Positions 34,954 to 46,193 of a stretch of 64,000 nt of DNA are shown in pieces. The notes beneath the pieces were generated by a model. The model searched no databases. It saw only the letters and a program-made list of their open reading frames with translations, and had not been told where the DNA came from. Within the stretch, counting starts at the first letter, position 1, and the number at the start of each line of letters is the position of its first letter. Made by a program: the position numbers and the translations under genes. Location of the stretch: positions 2,521,501 through 2,585,500 of the forward strand of contig JAEOAD010002231.1 in the NCBI GenBank assembly GCA_036365145.1, written 5' to 3'. Origin of the DNA: Orientallactaga sibirica. Its lineage: Eukaryota > Chordata > Mammalia > Rodentia > Dipodidae.

Positions 34954-35135
34954 GCAAGTAAAATTTTTATCACAAGAGTCATGGTGATGAAATATCTACT
35001 AGCATGGAATTTGACATCACACAATTTGGTCTTTTGAACCTTGCCATAAATGCTGGTAGTTATAAACTCAGGATGAAGGAATTAAGTCTGGCTCTTTATG
35101 AAAGATACTAGGTTATGTGAAAGAAGTGTGTTTGA

Positions 35136-35370
35136 GGGGGCTTGAGAGATGGTTAAGCAGTCAAGGGACTGTCCTGCAAATCCTAACACCCTAGTTCTAT
35201 TCCCCAGTTCCCCATATAAAGCCAGATGCACAAAGTGGTGCATGCATTTGAGTTTTGTGTGCAGCGACTGGAGACCCTGGTGTTCCTACCCTCCCCCCAT
35301 GTCTATCTCCCCTCTCTCTGTATCTTTCTGCTTACAAGTAAGTAAATAGATAAATAAAATACTTTAAAAA
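35136..35370 (+). repeat. tRNA-derived SINE, diverged
   Basis: 'gggcttgagagatggttaag' head, 'agccagatgcacaaagtgg' body and 'tagataaataaaatac' tail. Confidence 0.85.
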
Positions 35371-36346
35371 GAGGTTTGTTTGGAATAATTTCTGTTTTTA
35401 AGTATATCATTTCTTAATTCTACTTTGATAAGCCACAATGGATATGCTTTTATTTTAATGACAATAAGTCTTACACATTGTTTCTACACATATACAAACC
35501 TATAACTCAAGTATGCACAAAGATCTTTTAAGGAAGTTGTTAATTCCTTGTTGTTCCGCTTAACACCCTTACATTAAGTTAATTTACTTTCAGAACTTTA
35601 GCCCTCTTTCTTTCTGCAAGCTTTTATTTCTAAATTATTGGAAAAAGTTAAAACTTTTCACTTAGTGTTTTCAAACATACTTTTCTCATTTATCTGAAAT
35701 AATCTCATAATTTTTTGTTCATTATATTGCAACTTTAATCCATTTTGATATTCTAGACCTAGTATTTGTTTTTAAATCATGTTTGTTACAATTTCTCACT
35801 TTCTTGTGGTAGAAGGTCAAGTTATGAAGTGAGCATGAGTGAGAATTTAAGGGAGAAAAATTCAAAATCTTAATTGTTCAAATCATATAGAGTTAAATTT
35901 ATAAATTAAGTTTCTCATTTAGCATAACATTTACAATGAATCAATCTATTATAAGTCTGCACATTTTATTCAGTATACTGACACTGAGTGACTAGACATT
36001 GTTTCCTGAATTATAATTTCTTCTCATTTTCCACACTAGAAGTGACACCTTATCATTTTCCTCATAACGTTTCTGAGACTAAACTAGCATCAGTCTAGTT
36101 CCAATTTTCTGTATGTTGATCAATACTTACCTTATCTTTGGAGTTATAGGTAACCAAAATTTTATTCCTGAGATATGAACAAGTGAAATGAATCCAGGGA
36201 CTAGAAGACTGGGTGGTTTTATTTGACCCTTGACTATAAAATTAACATGAAAGGGAATTTTGTAGCTACAACATACTTAGAAGTATTTAAATTATGAGAT
36301 ACTAAAATTGGCAATAATATATTTAACTAGAGGTAGTCCTCAATTA
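35371..36346. other. Single-copy (within unit) sequence, no gene seen
   Basis: AT-rich. Some segments recall old L1 antisense but not clearly enough to call. Confidence 0.4.
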
Positions 36347-36360
36347 AAAGTGAATCTGAG

Positions 36361-36590
36361 GACTGGAGAGATGGCTTAGCAGTTAAACGCTTGCCTATGA
36401 AGCCTAAGGACCCAGGTTTGAGGCTTGATTCTCCAGGACCCACATAAGCCAGATGCACAAGGGGTGCATGCATCTGGAGCTCGTTTGCAGTGGCTGGAGG
36501 CCTTGGTGCACCCATTCTCTCTCTCGCTCTCTCTCTCTATTTCTGTATCTCTCTCTCAAATAAATAAATAAATAATATATATATTTTTTT
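36361..36590 (+). repeat. tRNA-derived SINE
   Basis: Head 'gagatggcttagcagttaaa', body 'ccacataagccagatgcac', (CT) run and AAATAA tail. Target duplication 'aaagtgaatctgag' (36347-36360) and 'aaagtgaatctcag' (36591-36604). Confidence 0.93.
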
Positions 36591-36604
36591 AAAGTGAATC
36601 TCAG

Positions 36605-36761
36605 CCGGGCATGGCGGCACACATCTTTAATCCTAGTACTTGGGAGGCAGAGGTAGGAGGATGGCCATGAGTTTGAGGCCACCCTGAGACTACACAGCGA
36701 ATTCCAGGTCAGCCTGGACTAGAGTGAAACCCTACCTCAAAAACAAAAACAAAAACAAAAG
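36605..36761 (+). repeat. B1-type SINE abutting the SINE target repeat
   Basis: Full B1: 'ccgggcatggcggcacac', 'gtacttgggaggcagaggta', 'gaattccaggtcagcctgg', A-rich tail. Starts at the base after the second target repeat of the preceding SINE and is followed by a third, imperfect copy of that target ('aaaatgaatccg'). Confidence 0.93.
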
Positions 36762-36899
36762 AAAAATGAATCCGAATGCAGAAATGTGTGCTTTGACCTA
36801 TCTCATTTTTTTTTTTTTTTTACTTTATAACCATAAGTTTGGATTACCATAAGTATCTAGCAGAAATTTTTTGCCTATAGGATATAGGAACTTTAGGAA

Positions 36900-38300
36900 A
36901 AAGTTCTTTTTTTTTCCTTTTTTTTAAAATTAAGAACATATTTTGCATTGGGTACATCATGTGTTGGTACCATCTTTTCCCTCTTCCCTGCCCCCACTGT
37001 GCAAGGCCCTCCTCAGTGGGGTTGCTGGTATTCCCCATGGGGTTGTGGGTTATGCATTGTGAGAGTAGCAGTCAATTATTGGGGGTAGGCAATGCCTCTG
37101 GGTATGAGGTCCCAATCTGTGGCTCTTACAGTCTTTCCATCCCCTCTCCAGCAAAATTTCCCAAGCCTTGGTAGGTTTATTTATTTATTTCTTTATTTTA
37201 TTAGTTATGCTCATAATGTGAATACATTCATGTTGGTGACTTTGATAGCCTCCTCCCTGTCCTCCTTGCTCTGAAGAGACCCTCCTCATTGGGGATTGTG
37301 GGTCCTGCATTGTGGGGGTAGCCATCAGTTATGTGGAAGAGGTGACCTTGTCTCTGTGCATAATGACCCAACTTGTGGCTCTGACCATCTTTCCGCCCCT
37401 GCTTCCGTGAATTTCCCTGAGCCATGTTGGGTTCATTTTAGGTCTACTTTGGTGATTAGGTCTTGGGAGCCTTTTCAGTCTACTTCACTGATGAGCTCTT
37501 AGGTGTCTCTGGATTTCTGCTTTGGTATGTGCTAAGTATCCTCAGTGTCAGTCTCCACCCTGGCATTGGTTGTCAGGCTCACCATGGAAGCAGCACTCAT
37601 GCTCATCTTGTGTCCCCACTTCCTCTGTGGTTACGCCTGGGTGTTGAATAAGGGATGTTCTATCTCCTCTGGTCTCATTATCTTCTGAAAAAGAAAAACA
37701 GATTCTCCAATGCAGAGTGCCATCAGCATAGGTTAAATTGGATAAATGTTATTAATTTAGGGACAGTCTGATGGATGTAGCCCATTTTTTTAGCCAACGA
37801 CTAGTGGGAGCTTGACATTGGAGAGCATAATCTTTATCTCTATAGGATTCTGACCTGGCTCCCAGTTCCAGATATGGGTTCCTTTCCACTAAGTGGATCT
37901 CTTAGCCACCAGAAAGCCATTGGTTTACCCACCAAGGCCGTGTGCCACCATTGTACTGGTGTTTACTTCTTGTCAGACTGGTTGTTTCTGAGTAGCTTAG
38001 ATCCCTGATTGCTCACATGGTGTTGGCCTCCTCCCCCCAGTAGCTCATGTAGTGCTTTCCAGCACTAGACAGACTGTCCAGGGACTGGTTTTCACAGGAG
38101 AAAGTTTTTATGCCAGACTTGGAATAGCTACACTACTTTTTAAAAATCATTATTGTTATGCCCAAACCCAAAGAAAATCATTGTCTATTCTTACAAACAG
38201 AGCTAGTTTGTTTGTTTTAGTCGCTAAAGGCAAGCATGACAAAACCAAGTGATTGGTTTCCAGGGCCTAGCTCCAGGAACCTGGGTATCTCTAAAGAATG
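36900..38300 (-). repeat. L1 3'UTR-like sequence, two similar segments
   Basis: T-rich left end, then segment 1 (about 36940-37180) and segment 2 (about 37205 onward), which resemble each other ('attgtgggtcctgcattgtg' against 'ttgtgggttatgcattgtg'; both with 'tgtggctct'). The rest has the character of young rodent L1 3'UTR but no ORF2 code. Right edge approximate. Confidence 0.55.
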
Positions 38301-39077
38301 ATATTATTTATGTTAAATTGTAGAAAAGAACTTAGCCTTCTGGTAAAAAAGATCTTAAAGTGAGGAAGAATGAAAATGAACACATTATCTGATAAGGTAG
38401 ATGATAACTGTGTCTAATTAAACATGCAATAAATAGAATTTAAAGACTATCCCACTAAAATAATAGAACACACTTTAAAATTGTGGGTTTAAACTTTGGA
38501 AACAATTTTTATCATTGTTCTCACACAATCTCATTTTGTTTTGGCAATTGAGTTATTTTCTATTCTTCAGAATATTCTTTTGAGTAATTTAATCATGAAT
38601 TGAAATGCTTCTTAAATATCAAATGTCTCTGACAAACATTTCTCACTTGGGCTGAATGATCGTTGGGTAAGTAAATCAAAAGCCAAGTGAGCTTTTACTG
38701 ATGGGGCTGATTCAACATTTATCTCCCTTTTACACTTTGAAATGCTGGCATACAATGGGCTCTGGCCCAAGACCAGGACATAGTAATGGGCAGATTGATG
38801 CAGGGAGCACTTACAAGATCAACTGGATTTGCAAAGTTCTGGGATCTAATGTGAATTCCAAAAGCTCTTAATCCATACAGACCATAAACCTGCTCCTCGA
38901 AAATATAATCATCTATTAGAGTATCCAGAAGAAATGATTTTAGAAGCCCAGATATCAGGAAAAATGACTGAGTACAGACACATAAAGCAAAGACACTCTT
39001 TAAAAACTAGCAGCAGTTAGATACAGAATTGGTCTATAAGTAAGGAACATGAAAAAAATAATCATTTTATGCTAAGT

Positions 39078-39114
<37 letters not shown>

Positions 39115-40281
39115 TTTACTATGGTGGACCCACTATTTTCATGGCATTATCCCAACTGGGGCAGGTTGTAAAGACCACATGAAAGCCATGAGAATGCTTA
39201 GATTCTTTCATGTGTGCTTGGCATAAACCTATTTTATTTTTCTTTCTGTGCATGAAATACTTAAGCTTCCATTCATCTAGAGGATAAAACTTAGTCCAGA
39301 GATGAGGATTTGGAATCTTCATCCCAATTCAAAGTCCATGAACTTTAAAATCTCTTGCTAAAACAACACTAGCTACTTGGAAAAGAATCAAAGTCAAAGA
39401 GCAGATTGATAAATCACTAATCAGAGTGCTGTGTTGCCAGGTCTCTGAGACAATGAGAACAATTTCAGAGGAGAGATCAGTTAAAGATATTGTGAGATGT
39501 TCTCTGTTTTCAGACCTATTTCCTTCTTGATTTTAATAATGTTATTTGGAAGATGGCCTTTACTCAATTAAGGAAGCTTTTGTTGTTACTGTTTTCTTTC
39601 CTGTCATTTTCAAATATATGAAAATATACTACAAAGCCGTTTTACTTATGTTTCATAATCTCTAAAGAAACATCTCTCATTTGGGACTGTCCAACATGAT
39701 CTTTGTCAGAAGTGGCAGCTTTCCAAACCACTAGGACTCTGTTGAGACTACGATAGTAATATTGTACTCACAAGGTTCCAGGAACGACGGAGGACATAGG
39801 GATTTCTTTTATTATTCTCTTGATTGATTGGTTGATTGACTCAAAGGTAGGGAACTTCCTAAAGCAAGCCAATCAATGTTCTTGTCCCAAAGTCCTCATT
39901 TCAGACCTAGAAGATTCCTGACGTTTAGATCTTCATCAAAGCTCAACTATCTCTGACCCTTTAAATTCTTTCTCAGTTTAAATCTGTCTTAACATTTCCA
40001 ATATGTACTGTGTGTTGTTCTAAGGAGGCTTCACTTGTATACATATTCCATCTCTGACAAGAGGGAGAAGAGGCTCTCTTCTTTCTTGGTGACTAGGATT
40101 TAATTTCCCTTCATCTTTGCAACATTGAACTCAGGACTTTTGTGATCACAAGTCCAAATTTGTTGAGCAAAACACCTGTACTTGTAATGACAGGCCCCCT
40201 CACCAAGAAATGTAATTTTTTCTTTCTTTTGTTGTTTTTAAGAGAAAAGAGATAGTCACTTTTATTTTTTGTGGTGAAGTT
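38301..40281. other. Single-copy (within unit) sequence, no gene seen
   Basis: Non-coding by inspection apart from a (GT)n tract at 39081-39112. Confidence 0.4.
39081..39112. repeat. (GT)n microsatellite (copy 1)
   Basis: Perfect GT run; counterpart at 54017-54051. Confidence 0.95.
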
Positions 40282-40282
40282 T

Positions 40283-40485
40283 ATACATTTATTTTTAATT
40301 ATTTGTTTTAGACAGAGAGAGAGAGAGTGAGTATGGCATTCCAGGGCCTCCTGCCACTGCAAATATAATCTAGATGCATGCATCATTTTTTTCTGTCTGA
40401 ATCTATGTGGGTGTAAGGGAGTTGAACTCTGCCATCAGGCTTTACAAGCAAGAGCCTTTAATCACTGATCCATCTCTCCAGCCCC
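40283..40485 (-). repeat. tRNA-derived SINE (copy 2 of 25312-25517)
   Basis: Same element as at 25312 with several single-base losses. Confidence 0.85.
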
Positions 40486-41949
40486 AACTCTGGTTTTCTT
40501 CACTAAAGAAAAGAGTGTCCTGATGCTCAGAAGAGGACATAATGTATAATGCTCTACAAAAACGCTCAGACTGAACACCAGAAAATGGTCAGTTTGAAGG
40601 CACTATCTCTCTTGGAGAAACCGGGCACAGGCAGAAGCATGATCACATGCTGTAGTGGCTTTGTCATCTTGCTGCTTGTACACCCCTGCCCCTTTTGTTC
40701 ATAGGCTGAAACAGGCTGGGTTTTCTCCCACTCACTCAACAAATAGTAAGTATACTTCCTTCAAGTGGATTTAGCACAGCCATATATCTCTTGAATATAT
40801 CCAGGCTACCTGTAACTCTTTTTTACCAACACACAAAACAGTAGTCTTGTTCCATACTGTTTTCCTCTAGTCTCCAATGATTGATCACAAAAACAAAAAT
40901 ATGGCACTCTCCCCCTTAAAGGAGCAGTAGTTTAATCTTAGGAAAGCCATTGTAAATCACACACTGGGCATTCAGGAAAACTTTTCCTTTTTGCCCGCTA
41001 GCCGTCTCACAGTGATAACAGTGATTCATACAGGCACCAGCAGACCCCAGCCAAACCTGCCAGATGGCTCCAACCCATCACTGGGTGTTGCAATAACATG
41101 AAAAGAAACCATGCTTTGTGTTAGTTGATTTGAAAATGGATCTCTGTTGTGGAGATAAATATAGAAAGTTATCAGGTTACTAATCTGCCATTGAACGTGG
41201 CCTCAAAGGCAAGTCATAATCATGCTTGTCATATCTGTCTTCAAAGGCTGTCACAAATATAGCTAATGAATTATAAAAGCACCTGCCGTCACCTTTTATC
41301 TAATTCCTTTATCTACTTCCCTTTGTCTTTTGAAAGTGATAGCTACTCATTTCAGCATAGTTCCATGATGAGAATAAACAAAATAGTAATTTCTGATCAG
41401 ACTTATAACTACGGACCTCATGTGGGTGGTTTTATTTTTAAAGTAGCTCAAATTTTAGGGTGTTAAAAATTCCTAATTTTACTTCAGTTGATTATAAATA
41501 TTCTTGATGGAACAAATTAGCCCATGCATCCATCTAGCTCAAAATCTTAAAGATGTATAATTTGCTTTTAACTTATGTAAAACATTTTCATAATTTCAAA
41601 CAATGATCCATTTCAAATTATTTTAAAAATCTAATCATTTTTCTTAATTTGTTTAAATATCAAGCATAGTATATTTACGAATGCTGTCCAAATTATTTAA
41701 CATTATTTAAAATTATTAAAGTATTTTCAGGTTTGTCAATTTACAATGTCCTTAGCCAAATCTTTTTGCCTTTGTATGTTTTCAAATCTCAGTCTCTTCT
41801 CCAAAACACTTAGTATCCTTTGATGCTTGTTAATATTAAACAATGTCTCAATTTTTTCATATTTATTAAGAGAGTGAAGTAGATTAGAAAGACAAATTCA
41901 TCGTGTAAGTTTCAGTATTAGTCCCAATAAAAGTATAATTGATACTGAC

Positions 41950-42369
41950 TTTTTTTTTATTTTTAGAGAGAGAGAGGGAGGAGAGGGAGACAGATAGAGA
42001 ATGGGTGTGCCAGCAGTCTCTCAGCTGCTGTGAACGAAATCCAGGGTCCTTTTTGCAACCATATAAATAAGTTTAGAATATTTATCATCTCTCTGAAACA
42101 TGTACACTATTAGCAAGTAAATTTTTTTAATTTTTTTTTTTAGAGAGAGACAAGAGAGAGAGGGAGAGGGAGACAGATATAGAATGGCACACCAGCAGCC
42201 TCTCAGCTGCTGTGAATGAAATCCAGATGTGTGCGCCCCTGTGGGCAAGTGCGGCATTGCAAACTTAAGCGCCACTTTGCATCTGGCTAAACGTGGGACC
42301 TGGCGATTGGAACTGGTTCTTAGGCTTAGCAGGCAGGCACCTTAACCGCTAAGCCATCTCTCCAGCCCA
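41950..42369 (-). mobile_element. Chimeric SINE composite (copy 2)
   Basis: Same composite as 26993-27419, between 'gatactgac' (41941-41949) and 'gatactaac' (42370-42378). Contains single-base losses and a local change 'aaacttaagcgccac' against 'aaacttgcgtcac'. Confidence 0.75.
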
Positions 42370-42599
42370 GATACTAACATTTTAATACTTCTGGGATAGA
42401 AGAAAATAACATCTTGTGAGTAGAAAGATTATCATAAAATATAAGTATAGATACTGAGTTGTTTAAAATAAATGAACTGGCTAATTTTTTACCTTGGGCA
42501 TTAAATATATATGGCTAATGATAGTTTTTATATTTTTCAAGTAGTTCCTTACTGAACAGTCTCCAACTATTTTATTCAAATTAGTAAAATTTACTTTAT

Positions 42600-43539
42600 A
42601 GAAGAATTTTAGATTTTTTAATGAAGAAAGTGAAGAAATTTTTCCACCCACCACTCTAACCATTTTATGCTATTATTGACATCTTATATTAGTGTCATTG
42701 GTACAATTAATATATTGATACATCATTATAACTAATGCCCATGTTTTATTCAGAGTACCCTGGTTTTGCCAAAGCTCATTGTTTTTGCTCTTGCTCATGT
42801 GCTCCCCCATGGTGCCACACTAAATGGGATCATATCTCTTTAGGTTCCTCTTGCTTGAGATAGTTTCTGTGACTTTCCTTGTTTTTGATGACCTTCATAG
42901 TTTGGGGAGCACTGGTCAGGTGATTTGTAGCATGTTTCTTCAATTAGTTTATTTGATTTCTTCTAATGTCTGGACTTGGGTTATAGTTTTTTTTTTTTTT
43001 TTTTTTTTTTGGAGCGATGCCACAGAGATAAATTGCCATTTCCATTACATCACTTGAAAGGACCATGTAGTTAACATGACTTAGGCTCCTGATGTAATTT
43101 TTACTGAGGTAGATTTTGCCAGATTTTTCCATTGCAAAGCTTTCTTTCTCTCAACTTCCCATACCTTTCTCTGGAAACTAAATCATACATATGGCCTCCA
43201 CTTGAGGAATGGTGCTCTGATAATAATTATTTAGTTTTTCTATATGGGAGGTTTATCTCCTCTTCCATTTGTGATTCATTTATATTTGTCTGGACTCATA
43301 GATACCTATCAGTGGGCTATAATCCAGTATTATTTATTTTCCTGCCCAAGCTCTTTCACTTTTGAACATTGTGAGTAGTTTCAATTGCTTATTATGTGCT
43401 TTGCATACCTTCATAATTGCAGGCATTTTTTGTTATTTTTTGAACTTATTATTTTTTGGTTTTATAAGATGATCTAGAAAGTAATGTTGTATATTTTCTG
43501 TCCCAATTTTAGGATTGAATAAAGGGTTTTATAGTATCA
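42600..43539 (-). repeat. Ancient L1M-like 3'UTR (copy 2)
   Basis: Counterpart of 27650-28595; its T run at 42987-43010 has 24 T instead of 26. Confidence 0.6.
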
Positions 43540-44162
43540 TTTCCTTTTGGGTCCCAATTTGTATCCCCACCCTTGTCCTCCCCTCCCACCCTCTTATTCC
43601 CTCCAACCCTTACCCTCCTTCCATCCACCCTTATCCTCCCTCCATCCCACCCTCCCTATTGTCTGGTCCTCAGAGTGCTTATTAGGTTTGGCCACATCTC
43701 AGGTGGATTTGGGTAATGAGTGACAGATAAATGAGACCATGCAACGACTATCTTTTTGTGATTGGGTGAGCTCACTGAGGATGATCTGTTCCATGTTAGA
43801 CCTTTTTTTTTTCAAATTTCCTTATTTCATCTTTCCTTACTGCTACGTGATAATTCCATAGTATAGATATACCACATCTTTGTTATCCATTCATCTAGTG
43901 ATGGACACCTGGGTTGATTCCAGCTCTTGCTATTGTGAACTGAGCAGCTATGAACATGGTTGAGCAAATGTCTCTGATCTGAGGCTTGGAGCCTTTAGGT
44001 AAATGCCCAGTAAGGGAATAACTGATCCATTGGTAGGTCTATGGTCATCCTTTTCAGGAGTCTCCATATAGCTTTCCATAAAGGTTGAACCATTTTACAT
44101 TCCCACCAGCAGTGAAAACTTGTTCCTATATCTCCACAGCCTTGCCAGCATTTGTTTTCATT

Positions 44163-44199
<37 letters not shown>

Positions 44200-45045
44200 G
44201 TTAGCTATCCTTACTGGGGTAAGGTAGAATCTCATAATTGTTTTAATTTGAATTTCCCTGATGGCTAGGGATGTTGAACATTTTCTTAAATGTGTGTTTG
44301 CTATTTGTATTTCTTCCACCAAGAACTCCCTGTGCAGTTCCATTTTGTGAGTGGGTTCTTTGATGATTTATTATTTAGGCTTTGGAGTTTTTTGTAGATT
44401 CTAGAAATTAGGCCTCTGTCAGTTGTATAACTGGTGAACATTTTCTCCCATTCTGTGGGTAATCTGATGGCTTTGGTTATAGTATATTTGTCAATGAAAA
44501 AGCTTTTCAGCTTCATGAGATCCCAATGGTTGAGTGATTGTTTAATTTCCTGGGCTGCTGGGGTTTTGTTCAGGAAGTCTTTTCCCACTCCTATATTGTG
44601 GAAGGTTCCTCCTATTTTCTCTTCCAGTAGTAGCAGAGTTTCTGGTTTTATATTAAGGTCTTTGATCCATTTGGACTTGATTTTTGTGCATGGAGAGATG
44701 TGGGTCGAGTTCCATTTTCCTACATATGGTTGTCCAGTTTGTCCAGCACCATCTGTTGAAGATGCTGTCTTTTTCCATTCTGCACTGGTAGGGCCTTTTG
44801 TCAAATATCAAGTAGCTGTAGTTGCTGTAGTTGACCCAAAGTCTGGCTTCTATTCTGTTCCATTGGTCTATATTCTGTTTTTATGGCAGTACCATGTTGT
44901 TTTTATTACAATGGCTTTGTAGTATAGCTTTAGATCAGGTATGGTGATGCCTCCAGAGGTGTTTCTTTGCTGAAGATATGCTTGGATATCCGAGGCCTTC
45001 TGCCTTTCCATATGAATTGACCATTTCTCATAGGATTCCTGGTTC
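43540..45045 (-). mobile_element. 5'-truncated L1 retrotransposon (copy 2)
   Basis: Counterpart of 28596-30105, with the same 33-T tract (44164-44196) and G-rich 3'UTR tract (43565-43657 on the minus strand). Single-base losses shorten the longest ORF2 frame from 188 to 167 codons (44301-44804), by comparison with 29356-29922. Confidence 0.88.
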
Positions 45046-45739
45046 GTTTTATAAGTATTAGAATCTATAATTCAGGTGCTATATTTATTTGCTGTTTGGG
45101 TGCCACTGATTCTCTGCCTTCTTAGCTGAGCAAGATAACACATGTCTGTATATTAACTTGTATGCATGCAAATATATGTAACTATCTGTATCTGCACTAA
45201 GTTAAACATGAGTTCATACTAATGTTTCCAGTTCTAAACCATTGCCAGATGTGTTATTTTTGTTTCCTTTCAAGCTCATCTGTGAACTCCTTTTCCAACT
45301 GTGACAAATCTGGCTGCCACCATTCACTTACCCAATTGTTCATTTAAATCCCTCCCCACAGTCGCACGGGAAACAACTCCAGCTTCTTTGGCATTGACCC
45401 ATACAGACACTACCCATTTCCAAAGTTACTTGATCACCATCTCTTTCTTTACCACCCTCAGTGAGGCTGTCTCATGTACTTACTATATGACTAGACTATT
45501 TTGACACATTTTGCATTCCATTCTGATAGACCCTTTCTCTTAAGTGATTTTGTTTTAGTTTATATACATTAATATTCTCTCTTTGCATTGTAAAGTTCTC
45601 TGAGTGTTGACGAATGCCAAATGTTGCATATCTAAAATTAGAATATAATGCAAAGAAATTTTTCTGTCCTAAGATATTTCTTGACATTCACTTATTAAAC
45701 CTTCCGTCCTTTCTCAGTATTTTGTAAACACGAATGTAT

Positions 45740-46161
45740 GTACTATCTGTAGAGTTTTACCCTTCTCAGAATGTCATCTAATTGAGAGCCTATGGGACAT
45801 ACCTTTTTCAGACTCATTTATTTCACTTAGAAATATGCATTCAATATTCACTTGTGCTTCTTATGGCTTTATAGCTTATTTCATTTTATTGCAGAACAAA
45901 GTCCAGATATTATCACAATTTGATATGTATTTAGCAAAGATAGACATCTTGGCTTCTCCAAAATTTTGGCAACTTCTAAAAAGGGTACTTTAAATAGTCA
46001 CATGCAGAATTTTGTATTGTTAACAACCTTTTTATTAGTTGGGTAAATATCTAACAGTTTGGCTGCTGAATTGTATAGTAAGGATTTGTATGACTTTGCC
46101 TGAACCTGCCAAGTTCTCTGCCAAGGTCCCTGTGTGCCATTTTACATTCCCACTAGCTGTT

Positions 46162-46193
<32 letters not shown>

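Larger units (their letters stand above)
25311..40281. repeat. Tandem duplication, copy 1 (~14.97 kb)
   Basis: Every feature in this span recurs in the same order and orientation at 40282-55217. The coordinate offset falls from 14,971 at the left edge to 14,939 by 30.4 kb and 14,924 by 34 kb, then returns to about 14,937. Few base substitutions are visible. Confidence 0.97.
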
